From the NCBI GenBank assembly GCA_963743825.1, contig CAVURC010000005.1, positions 84,384 to 148,383 of the forward strand: a stretch of DNA of 64,000 bases. Reading direction: 5' to 3'. Shown here piece by piece: positions 46,324 to 57,653 of this stretch. The notes beneath the pieces are model-generated. The model saw only the letters and a program-made list of their open reading frames with translations, did not search any database and was not told the DNA's origin. Numbering within the stretch: the first letter of the stretch is position 1; each line of letters opens with the position of its first letter. Position numbers and translations under genes: made by a program. This DNA comes from Sva-07 sp963743825. Lineage in GTDB: Bacteria; Actinomycetota; Acidimicrobiia; Acidimicrobiales; Ilumatobacteraceae.

Positions 46324-47202
46324 CGACCGCCACCCGAGTTCGTGTCGACCAGATCGCGGTGACGGAGACTGACGAGACAGAACGCACCGTAGAGGACCAG
46401 CCCGACCGCAGCTGTCAGCACCAGCGCCGCCCCGACCGGGTGTCCGGCCACGTGACGGAGCGAGCGGTCGAACCCGCGGGCCTCGTTCGGGTCGGCCCGC
46501 AGGCTCGCGAGACCCACGAAGACACCGACGAGGATCGTCACCAGTGATCGACCGACGTGCCCGACCACGCCGAGCAGTTCGACCGCGCGGGCCTCGAGCG
46601 GGCCGGCGCTCGACAGGTCGAGTTCGTCGAGGAAGTCGCGGGTCACCGCCTGCTTCGCGAAGTAGAGCCCGGCACCGATCGCGATGGCACCGCCGATCGA
46701 GCACGGCGAGCCGGCCGAGGCCGCTTCCCAGGAGTTCGGCCGAGATCCGCTCGACGGTGGTCGACCGATCAGGATCGTCGTTGGCCAGGGCGCTGCGGAT
46801 CGCTGTCCAGGCGAGAACGGCGTAGAACGTCGCGCTGAACGCATATCCGACCCGGTGCAGCCACGCGTCCAGGTCCGCGCCCCGCTGGAGCACCACCGAC
46901 AGCAGCCGCCACACGGCGTAGAGGACGAGGCCCACGCCGACGACCCCGAGGAGCGGTCGTCCGAACGGTCGCTCGAGCACGACCGACAGGGCACCTTCGG
47001 GCGATGCGTCTTCGTCGGGCGCTTGCGATCGGGCGATCGCCACGGCCAACACGCCCATGACCGCGTAGACGAGCCCCTTGGCCCCCCATCCGAATCGCGT
47101 GACCGTCTCGATCCATGGATGGCGCTCGACAACCTGCTCGACCTCGTCGAGTGTCGAGTCGTCGGTCACCTCGCCTATCTGCACGGCTCCAAGCCCTCGC
47201 AT
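46320..47202 (-). CDS. DUF1206-family membrane protein (one frameshift)
   Basis: It begins MRGLGAVQIGEVTDDS behind GGAGG. Three repeats of a two-helix unit are visible: FGWGAKGLVYAVMGVLAVAI with PLLGVVGVGLVLYAVWRLL; GYAFSATFYAVLAWTAIRSAL with GGAIAIGAGLYFAKQ; and GHVGRSLVTILVGVFVGLASL with AALVLTAAVGLVLYGAFCL. This is the DUF1206 architecture, function unknown. The frame breaks near 46695. First gene of a coupled minus-strand set. Confidence 0.87.
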
Positions 47203-47300
47203 CTCACATCCTCCTCGGCACCCCGGCGGTGCTGAGAGGCCGAGTACCCCGTTGGGGATTTCGCCAAACCTGCGTCGCGAAACGGGTCGCGGCGTAACGA

Positions 47301-48945
<1,645 letters not shown>

Positions 48946-48989
48946 GATTCGGGACGGTAGCTGCCCCAGGGACGTCGACGGAAGTCCCG

Positions 48990-49901
48990 CTACTCCGTCG
49001 TGACGTTCGGCGTTGCGCTGGTCGATTCGCCCACTCGCACCGACACGGCATCGGGCTCCACGCTCACGTCCAGGACGCGGGCAGCGGGTCGGACTTCGCC
49101 ATCGAGCTCGTACGGCAACGGACGATCGAGTCGCACCACGATGTGTCGGGCGCTGGAACGTCTGACGAGATCGGAGCGCTGCGGTCGTGAGAGGACCATC
49201 CGACCCAGGACGGACAGCCACGCCCGAAGCGACGTCGCCGTGACGATGGCGACGTCGAGGCGGCCGTCGTCCGGCTGGGCATCGGGGAAGACCGTCAGGC
49301 CTCCGCTGACGTCGCCGCAGTTGCCGATCAGCACCATCGCGGATCTCCCTGACCACGATTCGCCATCGGCCTCGACGTCGACGCGGAACACCTGCGACCG
49401 CAGCGTGCGCATCTGCTTGAGTGCCGAGACGACGTAGGCGAGCGTTCCGACACGACGCTTCAGCGCCGAGTTGGCATCGGCGACCATCGAGGCGTCGAGC
49501 CCGACACCTGCCATCACGGCGAAGCGCTCGCCGTTGATGACGCCGACGTCGAGCCGCCGGGGAACCCCGGAGACCGAGATCGCAACGGCGTCGAGGCCGG
49601 TGGGCAGGTCGAGATTGGAGGCGAGCAGGTTGCCGGTCCCGAGCGGTACGACGCCGAGGTGCGCCGACGTGCCGGCCACGCCCTCGAGCACGGCTCGTAC
49701 CGTCCCGTCTCCGCCACAGGCAACCACGGTGTCGACGCCGCCCGCGGCGGCTCGCGCTCCCTGTTCGGTACCGGGGGACTGCTCGGTCGTCGGCATCCAC
49801 TCGGTCTCGACGTCCAGGTCGTCCCACGCCGCCCGAAGGGTCTCATCGTCGACCGACGACCCACTGGCGGAGTTCGCGACGATCGCCACCCGGTCGGTCA
49901 T
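48990..49901 (-). CDS. Diacylglycerol-kinase-family lipid kinase
   Basis: The protein is 303 aa. VAIVANSASGSSVDD is the N-terminal strand, VVACGGDGTVRAVLEGVA the nucleotide motif, and LGVVPLGTGNLLASNLDLP the second signature. FPDAQPDDGRLDVAIV is the C-terminal DG.LDV block. It phosphorylates a lipid such as diacylglycerol or sphingosine-like substrate. Its start overlaps the stop of the upstream PAP2 gene (ATGA), so kinase and phosphatase are made together. Confidence 0.93.
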   Translation of the reverse strand: MTDRVAIVANSASGSSVDDETLRAAWDDLDVETEWMPTTEQSPGTEQGARAAAGGVDTVVACGGDGTVRAVLEGVAGTSAHLGVVPLGTGNLLASNLDLPTGLDAVAISVSGVPRRLDVGVINGERFAVMAGVGLDASMVADANSALKRRVGTLAYVVSALKQMRTLRSQVFRVDVEADGESWSGRSAMVLIGNCGDVSGGLTVFPDAQPDDGRLDVAIVTATSLRAWLSVLGRMVLSRPQRSDLVRRSSARHIVVRLDRPLPYELDGEVRPAARVLDVSVEPDAVSVRVGESTSATPNVTTE

Positions 49902-50663
49902 CGGGCCACCGCCCGATCGGGGTCGTGGCGACGGAGGATCCACCACACCGCGACGATCGAGGCAACACCCAGCGCAACGCCCGCGGTCACGTCGGAGAGA
50001 TAGTGCATGCCGCGGTAGACACGCGACCACGCGACGATCGCCACGATCATCGCAACGACGAGGGCGGTCCCTGCGCGAAGCCACCATCGGCGAGTGTGCC
50101 ATGCCACCACGACGACGAGTGCGCCGTAGGCAGCGGCGGCCGCGACGTGGCCGGAGGGGAAACTGCTGTCGACGGGCGAGCCCTCGAGCCGCATCACATC
50201 GGGTCGCGCTCGCGCGATCACCCACGTGACGGTGATGAAGACGCTCGCTTCGAGCACGAGCGACAGGATGAGCACCCCGACGTCGCGCCACCTTCGCCAC
50301 ACGGCGAAGACCGCCGCAGCGACGAGCGCCGTGGCGATGATCTTGACCATCGTGTCCGACAGCATCGAACCCCACGCGGTGAGGTCGTCCATCCTCTCGG
50401 TGCGGTTCGCCGCCAGATCAGCGCTCACCGTCTCGTCGGTGTCCACGAGGGCATCGATGCCGAGGATGGCCCGGCCGATCAGAATCCAGATGAGCGTGAG
50501 GAGTGCATAGGCGATCGCGAGTTCGATCGCCAGGCGACGCGCGGTGGCCCGACGATCCTGCCGACTCGGTGCGGAACCATCGGAGGGATTCGGCTCCTCC
50601 TCGACCGGTGCACCAGCGGCGGCCTGCTGACGGTTCGTGGACAGAGAGTTCGGTGTGGATCAT
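49898..50663 (-). CDS. Second PAP2-family membrane phosphatase (start uncertain, probable frameshift)
   Basis: The clear frame covers 49898 to about 50630. It contains ELAIAYALLTLIWILIGRAI, then VIARARPDVM, SFPSGHVAAAAAYGA and SRVYRGMHYLSDVTAGVA, the three PAP2 motifs. Upstream, the frame has no start codon before a stop; a one-base shift near 50630 would join it to the ATG at 50663 (MIHTELS). Coupled to the lipid kinase through ATGA. Confidence 0.8.
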
Positions 50664-50673
50664 GGAGCGCATC

Positions 50674-51003
50674 TCAGCCCTCGATCACATCGTTCGATCG
50701 GCGCTGTGCTCGATTCCGCAGGACGATCGCTACGCCCACGACGCACGCGACGACGGCACCGACGATGATCACCCGACGGACTTGCGATGATCGGCGGCGC
50801 GACCGCTGGTTGCTCACGAACGGGATGACGGCCGGCAGGCTCGCGGCGAGTTCTGGCACATTGTCGGGCAGCGCGGCCGAGATGCTCTTCGCCGAGGCGG
50901 TCGTTGCGTCGACCACCAGTTCCGCAGCGTCACGCAGGCTGGACGCCAGGTTGCTGGATGCCAGATTGCTCGGCGTCAGTGTGCTGAACGGGCTCTTCGA
51001 CAT
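50674..51003 (-). CDS. Single-TM hypothetical protein
   Basis: The protein is 109 aa. The N-terminal part holds a short internal repeat (SNLASSNLASS), a helical stretch, and PELAASLPAVIPF. After a basic patch (NQRSRRRSSQVRR) there is one membrane helix (VIIVGAVVACVVGVAIVL) and a basic tail. It is on the same strand as the PAP2 gene, with 10 bp between. The function is unknown. Confidence 0.7.
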   Translation of the reverse strand: MSKSPFSTLTPSNLASSNLASSLRDAAELVVDATTASAKSISAALPDNVPELAASLPAVIPFVSNQRSRRRSSQVRRVIIVGAVVACVVGVAIVLRNRAQRRSNDVIEG

Positions 51004-51087
51004 GGGTGCTCCTCGAGAAGGCTGGGCGGCTGAACGCCAGCGAGTACCCGTTCAGCCGACTTCGAAACCTCCCCGGCTTCGACGGCG

Positions 51088-51897
51088 TCATCCCGACTCC
51101 AGTTCTCGCGCTCGCAGCGCGGCCTCGGTCGCGTCGTCGGCAGGGAAGAACAGTTCGACCGCCAGTTCGTCGAGGGTGACGTCGAGCGGCGTTCCGAACG
51201 TCGTCAGCGTGGTGAAGAATGACAACTCGGCGCCGTCGTCCGCCGCCAGCACGAACGGCACGAGGATCCGGAGCTCCTCAGCTCCATCGGTGGCGGCTCG
51301 ACGAACGACCCGCGCAACGTTGGGGTATGCGAGCACCTCCGACTCGAGCGCAATCAAACCCTCGTCACCGGTGAGCACGATCGTTCGCCGCAGTTGGCGG
51401 AGGAGATACGTCGCCCACTCCACGAAGTTGACCGTGGCGGCAGCGAGACCGTCGGGGTGCAGGCACATTCGAAAGACGTTCGGCGTCGGTGCGAGGACAT
51501 GATCGGGCAGGCCAGCGGTCAGTGCGGTGACCGCATGATTGGTGAGCAGCACATTCCATTGTCGATCGATGACCACTCCCGGATACGGGTCGTGGAGATC
51601 GAGCATGCGTTGCAGCGATTCGGAGATCCGGCGCATCGTGACATCGGCAAGGTCGCGTGCCGGGTACCTCGGTGCGAAACCGGCGGCGAGCAGCATCGTG
51701 TTGCGTTCACGTAACGGGACGTCGAGATGCTCGGCAACGGCAAGGACGAGTTCGGGGCTCGGGCGGGATCGACCGTTCTCGACGAAGCTCAGGTGGCGAG
51801 TCGACACTCCCACGTCGAGCGCCAAGTCGAGCTGGCTTCGACCGCGTCGATCTCTCCAGTCACGCATGAGCGGGCCGATCCTCGAGTTGGTTGCCAC
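51088..51897 (-). CDS. XRE-family regulator with MmyB-like ligand-binding domain
   Basis: The GTG at 51897 gives 269 aa. The HTH is RRGRSQLDLALDVGVSTRHLSFVENGRSRPS. The C-terminal part (HDPYPGVVIDRQWNVLLTNHA, then FRMCLHPDGLAAATVNFVEWA) is the MmyB-like domain that binds a fatty-acid-like ligand in known structures. It is divergent from the SnoaL-like gene, and two identical-plan operators lie between them. Confidence 0.9.
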   Translation of the reverse strand: MATNSRIGPLMRDWRDRRGRSQLDLALDVGVSTRHLSFVENGRSRPSPELVLAVAEHLDVPLRERNTMLLAAGFAPRYPARDLADVTMRRISESLQRMLDLHDPYPGVVIDRQWNVLLTNHAVTALTAGLPDHVLAPTPNVFRMCLHPDGLAAATVNFVEWATYLLRQLRRTIVLTGDEGLIALESEVLAYPNVARVVRRAATDGAEELRILVPFVLAADDGAELSFFTTLTTFGTPLDVTLDELAVELFFPADDATEAALRARELESG

Positions 51898-51930
51898 GAC
51901 CCGACGGTAACCCTCGACGCAGTGCACCTA

Positions 51931-51971
51931 CATGACGTGTCAGGTCATGCCGACATGACGTGACGGGTCAT
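51931..51971. promoter_or_regulatory. Two tandem inverted-repeat operators between divergent genes
   Basis: Site 1 is CATGACGTGTCAGGTCATG (51931-51949) and site 2 CATGACGTGACGGGTCAT (51954-51971). Both are ATGAC-N7-GTCAT and are spaced 23 bp apart, about two helix turns. They lie 34 bp from the regulator start and 35 bp from the SnoaL-like start. Confidence 0.7.
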
Positions 51972-52005
51972 CGCCAACGACCACTGATGAGCGCATGGTT
52001 GACCC

Positions 52006-52392
52006 ATGACAGACATCATCGACACCACCACCCACCTCACCAGCACCATCGACATCCACCTGGCCGCATATTGCGAACCCGACCCGACCCGACGCGCCGA
52101 ACTCGTTGCCTCGGTCTGGCACGTCGACGGTGCCCTCATCGACCCGCCCTTCGAGGGCGCCGGCCACGAAGGCATCGCGGCGATGACCGACGTCGTGCTC
52201 ACCCACTACTCCGGCCACACGTTCCGTCGTACGACTGGCGTCGACACCCATCACCGCTTCGCCCGCTACGGGTGGGAACTGGTGGACGCGAATGGAACGG
52301 CCGCCGTGAGCGGAACCGACGTCGTCGAGGTCGATGACCTCGGTCGACTCGTCCGGGTCATCGGCTTCTTCGGCGACCTCACCCCAGCCTGA
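52006..52392 (+). CDS. SnoaL-like / NTF2-fold protein
   Basis: The protein is 128 aa. STIDIHLAAYCEPDPTRRAELVASVWHVDGALIDPPFEGAGHEGI is split here as the usual N-terminal helix, strand and pocket region of the SnoaL/NTF2 fold (key parts AAYCEPDPTRR, DGALIDPPFEG, GHEGIAAM). It ends in VDDLGRLVRVIGFFGD. Such proteins are isomerases, hydroxylases or binding proteins. It is the likely target of the divergent MmyB-type regulator. Confidence 0.87.
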   Translation: MTDIIDTTTHLTSTIDIHLAAYCEPDPTRRAELVASVWHVDGALIDPPFEGAGHEGIAAMTDVVLTHYSGHTFRRTTGVDTHHRFARYGWELVDANGTAAVSGTDVVEVDDLGRLVRVIGFFGDLTPA

Positions 52393-52420
52393 AGACCTCG
52401 GCCAGACTCCTCGGAATCCG

Positions 52421-53017
52421 TCATCGCGGCAGCGGGTTCGGGCCGGTCGCCGTCACGAGCCGCTGGGGCACCCAGTCGTCGACGTGATGGAACCCGTCGT
52501 CGAACGGGCCAGCATCGAGCTCGACGGATGCCCTCAGTGAAAGTCGATAGAACTTCACGTGGGTGAAGTCCTCGAACAGGATGTAGACGGGGTCGGGTGT
52601 GCTGTTCGGGCCCTGGAACTGCTGTCCCGTCAGGACGGGCTTGTGGGCTTCGACGAACGCGTCGAACGTGTCGCCGACCACGACGCCGAGGTGCTCCAAC
52701 CCCATCTTGTAGACGCGCTGGTGCACGGGCGGGATGAGCTCGATGAGCGGGACGACCTTGCCGTCGAGGACTTCGAGCGGCTCGGCGGGAACGATCAAGG
52801 AGATCGGGCGACCGTTCCAGACGTTCTCGCGATTGGCGACCGCGTGGCGTTCGATGAGCCCCCGCACATGCACGTACTGGTCCCACTCGGGGACCCGGTA
52901 CGCGAGGTGGCTGAGTCCGTATGGGGTGATGTCGATGCCGCGTGCGGCCAGCCGGTCTCGCTGCTGCGCGGCGAATGCCCGGTAGTCCCCGATGATGTCC
53001 TCGATCGGATCTGCCAT
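52421..53017 (-). CDS. YecM-like VOC-superfamily protein
   Basis: The ATG at 53017 follows AAGGAG and gives 198 aa. The layout GLSHLAYRVPEWDQYVHVRG, then PLEVLDGKVVPLIELIPP, then KMGLEHLGVVVGDTFDAF resembles YecM, whose fold is related to glyoxalase and dioxygenase proteins and binds a metal. The substrate is not known. Confidence 0.72.
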   Translation of the reverse strand: MADPIEDIIGDYRAFAAQQRDRLAARGIDITPYGLSHLAYRVPEWDQYVHVRGLIERHAVANRENVWNGRPISLIVPAEPLEVLDGKVVPLIELIPPVHQRVYKMGLEHLGVVVGDTFDAFVEAHKPVLTGQQFQGPNSTPDPVYILFEDFTHVKFYRLSLRASVELDAGPFDDGFHHVDDWVPQRLVTATGPNPLPR

Positions 53018-53174
53018 CAGCCGTCTCCTTCTGACGTCGTACAGATGATGGACACCGTACGCCGCGTTCGTCAATGGCGACAGAACAATCGCCGGGCGGA
53101 TCGCCGCCGTCTGCACGACGCTGCGCCGTAGGCGACGTGCCCGCTCAGGAGCGCGATTGCCGAGCGGGCCGCAA

Positions 53175-53336
53175 TCAGCGGGGCCGGTAGGCGGTGGCGC
53201 GGTGCTCGATGCGATAGACGATCACGAGTCGCTCGGTGTCATTGATCTCGAAGATGATGCGGTAAGCGCCGCGTCGAGCAGAGCGCATCCCCGCAAGCTC
53301 GCGCCGCAGCGGGCGTTTGGACTGTCAGCTTGGTTG
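53175..53336 (-). pseudogene. Truncated RelE/ParE-type toxin remnant
   Basis: The frame ending at the TGA at 53175-53177 reads KRPLRRELAGMRSARRG, then AYRIIFEINDTERLVIVYRI and EHRATAYRPR. This is the C-terminal half of a RelE/ParE toxin (R.G.YRI, then V...HR...YR). A stop codon lies directly upstream in frame, and the N-terminal half is missing. It sits right after the antitoxin gene on the same strand and is probably a dead second toxin. Confidence 0.7.
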
Positions 53337-53585
53337 GAGGTATCGGCGAAGCGCTTCTCGAATCACGTCCGACGGTGACGTGTGATCCTGCTCGGCACGA
53401 AGCAACAGTTGGTCCTTGAGTTCCGGATCGAGGCGCACGGACTCGACAGTGGCTGGTCCCGCTCCAAGTGTCGGGCGTCCTCGTTTGTTGCGCCGTGCGA
53501 CGAGGTGGTCGATGTCGTAGCCGACCTCGGCCTCGTCGGCGAGGGCTTCGATCTCGGAATCGGTGAGGGTTCGGTTCGTCGTCAT
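53325..53585 (-). CDS. Ribbon-helix-helix antitoxin
   Basis: The protein is 86 aa (MTTNRTLTDSEIEALADEAE). The C-terminal part TVESVRLDPELKDQLLLRAE, then HTSPSDVIREALRRYL is a CopG-like ribbon-helix-helix DNA-binding domain. The ATG overlaps the stop of the upstream small gene (ATGA), the normal layout of a toxin-antitoxin operon. It would neutralise the toxin and repress the operon. Confidence 0.85.
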   Translation of the reverse strand: MTTNRTLTDSEIEALADEAEVGYDIDHLVARRNKRGRPTLGAGPATVESVRLDPELKDQLLLRAEQDHTSPSDVIREALRRYLQPS

Positions 53586-53818
53586 GGTTCGAGCAGCTTT
53601 CGATACTTTGGCCGTAGCGCCATGGCGTGGATCACGATTTCGCCACGCTGGTCGAGGAGGACGACGAGTTCGAGCAGGTTGCCCGCTCGATCCGGACCGA
53701 TGACAAGCCATCGGTCTGGGTCTTCACCGATGTCCTCGATCGCCAGTGAGTGCTCAACGGCGTGCTGGATGTCGAGATCGTTGACGCCATGCCGGCGGGC
53801 AGAGGAATGGATCTCCAC
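53582..53818 (-). CDS. Probable toxin of the toxin-antitoxin pair
   Basis: The GTG at 53818 (VEIHSSARRHGVNDLDIQHA) gives 78 aa; longer frames upstream lack similarity. The family, with its RHG...DI.HAV start and IHAMALRPKYRKLL end, is common in actinobacteria beside ribbon-helix-helix antitoxins and resembles BrnT-like toxins. The cellular target is unknown. A GATATT box lies 5 nt upstream of the GTG, so the message may be leaderless. Confidence 0.72.
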   Translation of the reverse strand: MEIHSSARRHGVNDLDIQHAVEHSLAIEDIGEDPDRWLVIGPDRAGNLLELVVLLDQRGEIVIHAMALRPKYRKLLEP

Positions 53819-54061
53819 ACGTGAATATCGTACTACAGAATCCAGGCAGCTGGGAACGACGAGCGTGATTTCGTGGCGCGAGACTTGGCCGAACTCAATC
53901 GCCACCGGAAACCAAGCAGCGGTGATTATGCGTGCCGATACCGAGCGGTCGATCGGCCGAGGTCAACGCTTGCGTCGGCCGCACATACCGGGCATCAGGT
54001 GCGGGGTCTGGGGACTCGGGACCGACCTCGTTGGATGGAACGCCCGGCTGCCGACGTCTCG

Positions 54062-54220
54062 CTAAAAGCCCGACATGCTGGCCGGGGGGATCGTCGGGGG
54101 AGGCCCATCGCGATGCGCCCGTTCGTCGTATGCGTCGCGGTTGCGTCTGACAGACGTGCTCCAGACAGAGGCGACGACAAGGACTACCGCAATCGCCAAG
54201 ATCAACAGGACCGGATTCAT
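54062..54220 (-). CDS. Small single-TM protein of 52 aa
   Basis: It starts MNPVLLILAIAVVLVVASVW directly after AGGAGGAG and ends at a TAG. One N-terminal membrane helix is followed by a basic patch (STSVRRNRDAYDERAHRD) and a Pro-rich tail (PPPTIPPASMSGF). The strong ribosome site supports expression. The function is unknown. Confidence 0.6.
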   Translation of the reverse strand: MNPVLLILAIAVVLVVASVWSTSVRRNRDAYDERAHRDGPPPTIPPASMSGF

Positions 54221-54589
54221 CTCCTCCTACGGTAAACCTCTCAGTGTTCGATCGCCAGGGGCGATTCCCATGCGCCACCAGTGGGCCTCGGCACCACCGC
54301 CCGGCGAACTGCGGCACCGAGGACGGGCCGGTGCCCCGTCTCTTATCAACGTCCGCTGACAGATGCGCCGTACAGAACTGCCGATCTGTACTCCCTCCGG
54401 TCTCGACAGTCCGCTCGCACGACCGGTGAATATCGGGTGCGCTGCTTGGGCCGCGATGCGGCGCGAGGTCGATTCGCGCGAGCGGGTTACTGCGCTCGCG
54501 TTATGTGCGAAGTTGGTCATCAATCCCGGGGCCCTTCATTGGTCCACAACGGTGGTGATGAGGCCCCGCGCGTGAGGGAACGTCGTGGC
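54221..54589. other. Region without a recognisable gene
   Basis: Frames on both strands are short and of mixed composition, and none shows a family motif. No hairpin or operator stood out. Confidence 0.5.
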
Positions 54590-56904
54590 TCATGTGTCTG
54601 CGAGCGACAGGTAGCTCTCGTCCTCCTGCGAGAAGTGGAGTGTGAGGACTGCGTACAGGCCGTAGAGCACGCGCAGGACGTCGGTGGCGTCCTCGCCTTC
54701 GAGACGGTCGCTGTCGATGTCGTCGAGTATCCGGCCGAGGCGGTGGGTGAGGTGGGCGATCTCGGCGTGGCTCCGACTCATCGTGCCGGTCGCATCGTTG
54801 CCGCCGAGCACCCGTTCCAGAGCCGGGTACAGCTCGGTGTCTTCGGCCTGTTCGTGCGGGAGCAACTCGACGACGAGGAACCGCCGCACATCTCGGGCCA
54901 ACTCCAGAGCTTGTTCGGGCGCGACCACTCCGATCTGATCTGCGACGGCGACCAGACGATCCACGTCGGGCCGCAACGAGGCGTGCTCGGTCCGGAATCG
55001 GAGCACGAGCTCAAGGTCGGCATCGGGCATCTCGACCGCACCCGACTTGCCCGGCCGGAGTGCTCGCAAGGCGTTCATGATGACTGCGACGTCGATGAGT
55101 TCCTGTAACAGCGCTCCCTGGGTGGGTTGCAGGAGACCGACCGCGGCCACCAGCATTGCCGCCATCGACAGCCCCATACCGGCGATGACGCTCTGATGCG
55201 CGATGCGTTGTGAGCGGCGCGCCACGCGCATCGCGTCGCCGAGTCGATCGATGCGATCCACGACGACGACCACATCGGCGGCTTCCGACGCGGCGCTCGA
55301 TCCCCGGGCACCGAGCGCAACACCGACGTCCGCCATGGCCATCGCCGCGGCGTCGTTCAACCCATCACCAACCATGATCGTGGAGCCGTTGTTGCGCTCG
55401 ACTCGGACGGCATCGACCTTCTCGGTGGGGCTGCGTTCCGACAGCACCTCGTCCACTCCGACCACTGCAGCGACGCTGCGTGCCACATCGTCGCGGTCAC
55501 CCGTGACCATGACCATCCGGCGGACACCATCGGCACGAAGCCTGCGCAGTGTGCGAGCAGCATCCGGCCGTATGGGGTCCTCCAACGTCACCGCCCCGAC
55601 CACGTCGGCACCGGCCCGTACGAAGACGACGAGTCGACCGTCTCGATCGGCCCGCCGCCGGATCGACCTGCCCCACTGTTGGTCGAGCTCCTCGCCCAGC
55701 CACGACAACTTGCCGACCCAGACCGGTACACCATCGACGACACCTCGAATGCCCTGGCCGGCGATCTCCTCGACGCCCGACGGGAGCGACAAGTCGAGTT
55801 CGCGAACCAGCGCGGCACGCACCACTGCGGTTGCCAGGACATGGGGCGAGACCTGGTCCAACGAGGCGGCCAGGCGCAAGACCTCTCGTTCGTCGCACGT
55901 GTTCGTGGCGTGGACGGCAACGACGGTCGGCTGGCCGGATGTGAGGGTGCCGGTCTTGTCGAACAGCAGTACCTCGCCTTTCGCAAGTTGTTCAAGCACC
56001 GCGCCGCCCTTGACGATCACCCCGAACCGAGCCGCACGCGACAGGCCGGCAACCACGGCGATCGGTGCCGCCAGGATCAGCGGGCATGGAGTCGCCACCA
56101 CCAGCACCGCAACCGCTCGAACAGGGTCTCCCGACAGCGCCCAAGCGAGGCCGGCAACGAGACCACCGAACACGATGAACACTGCGCTGTAACGATCGGC
56201 CATCCGGACGAACGGCGCGGAGGATGCCTCGGACTGCTCCACCAGCCGCACGATTGCGGCGTACGTCGAATCGGCAGCGGCTGACGTCGCTCGCATCTGG
56301 AACGGCCCGCCGGCGTTGACCACGCCGCTGCGCACCTCGTCTCCCGCAACGCGGCTCGACCTGCCTCGACTCGCCGGTCAGTGCGGATTCGTCGAGCACG
56401 GCCGCACCGCCCTCCACACGACCGTCGACAGCGAGCACCTCACCAGGTCTCACCAGCAACAGATCTCCCGGGGTGACAACGTCGGCGGGAACCTCGCTGA
56501 GATCGGTGCCGTCGAGACGTTGCACTGTCCGTGGGGCCCTTCCGACGAGCGCACCGAGATCGCGTTCGAGCTCGCGCCGCGGCCCGTGCCTCGATGGCTC
56601 GGCCGCTGGCAAGCATCAACGTGATGATGGCGCCGGCGAGTACCTCGCCGACGGCGAGTGCGCCCACGAGGGCGGCAAGAGCGATGACATCGGCACCGAG
56701 ACGGCGTTGCCGGGCTACCGAGATCACCGACCCGACCGCCGGGATGATCCCGAGCAGTGTCGTGGCGAACCAGATCGTTCTTGCCGCGGCCTCGGCTCCC
56801 GACCACCAAGCGATCGAACCGACGACCAGGCCGACCGACGCTGCGACCAACAGGCCCAGTTCGAGATGCGCCGACCTCGACACGGCTCGCTGCGCGCCGC
56901 TCAT
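54590..56904 (-). CDS. Heavy-metal P-type ATPase fused to a C-terminal hemerythrin-like domain (two frameshifts)
   Basis: The start is placed at ATG 56904 (MSGAQRAVSRSAHLELGLLV). Helices follow, then PGDLLLVRPGEVLAVDGRV and LTGES (actuator), TPCPLILAAP (metal-transport helix, here CPL rather than CPC or CPX-H), FDKTGTLTSGQP (phosphorylated Asp) and MVGDGLNDAAAMAMADVGVA (hinge). After the last helices, about 140 residues form a hemerythrin/HHE domain (RFRTEHASLRPDVDRL, LLPHEQAEDTELYPALER, MSRSHAEIAHLTHRLG, LTLHFSQEDESYLS). No N-terminal metal-binding CxxC domain is seen. Frame breaks occur near 56590 and 56345. It probably exports a divalent metal, with the HHE domain sensing iron or oxygen. 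Confidence 0.82.
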
Positions 56905-56941
56905 GCCATCTCGACTTGCCGGTGGCCCAGTCGCACGACGA

Positions 56942-57653
56942 TCAGACAGCACTCCCCGTCAGACTGCCGATCGCCATCGAGATCAACAGCGCCAACGTGC
57001 CACCGACGAGCACCCGGACAGCAGCCCGCACGGGAGGTGCACCACCGAGCCGTGCACCCGCAACGCCGAGCAGGATCAGCCCGACCAACGTGACCGCGAT
57101 GGTCAACGGCACGCGCAGCGACGGCGACGCGATCACCACGACCAGAATGGGAATCACCGCGCCGATCACGAAACTCAACGCCGACACCACAGCAGCCTGA
57201 ATCGGGTTGGCGAGCTCTTCCACATCGATACCGAGCTCGTCGCGGGCATGCACGGTCAGTTGGTCGAGCTGCGAGAGTTCCTCGGCGACCCGATCGGCAA
57301 GCTCCGCACTCAGTCCACGCTCCCGATAGATACGAGCGAGTTCATCCCGTTCAGCTTCAGGAGTCGCGACGAGTTCACGACGCTCGACCTCCAGATCGGG
57401 CGCGTTCTGTGTCACGTTGCGAACTGACCGAGACGTACTCTCCAGCAGCCATCGACAAGGCACCCGCGGTCAGTCCCGCAATGCCCGCCACGAGGACCGC
57501 CGACCGTGAACTGGACGCTGCGGCAACAGCCACCATCAGGCTCGCAGTCGAGATCAAGCCGTCGTTGGCGCCGAGCACTCCGGCTCGCAGCCACGCACCC
57601 CGGCCCCCGAGGTGTCGCTCCGCGGTCGCGTGGTCCGGTTGGGTCCGAGTCAT
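56942..57653 (-). CDS. VIT1/CCC1-family metal transporter (one frameshift)
   Basis: The ATG at 57653 gives MTRTQPDHATAERHLGGRGA. The first helices (VLGANDGLISTASLMVAVAA, then AGALSMAAGEYVSVSSQRD) carry the VIT/CCC1 signatures. A frameshift near 57412 leads to the charged cytoplasmic domain (ERDELARIYRERGLSAELAD) and the last three helices. The family moves Fe(II) or Mn(II) out of the cytoplasm. The gap to the ATPase is 37 bp, so both probably form one metal-handling operon. Confidence 0.88.

Noticed and set aside
49925..51502. 525-codon plus-strand frame
   Set aside because: It is antisense to the second PAP2, the single-TM protein and the MmyB-type regulator.
54227..54523. 98-codon minus-strand frame
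   Set aside because: It has mixed composition, no motif and no ribosome site of note; left as intergenic.
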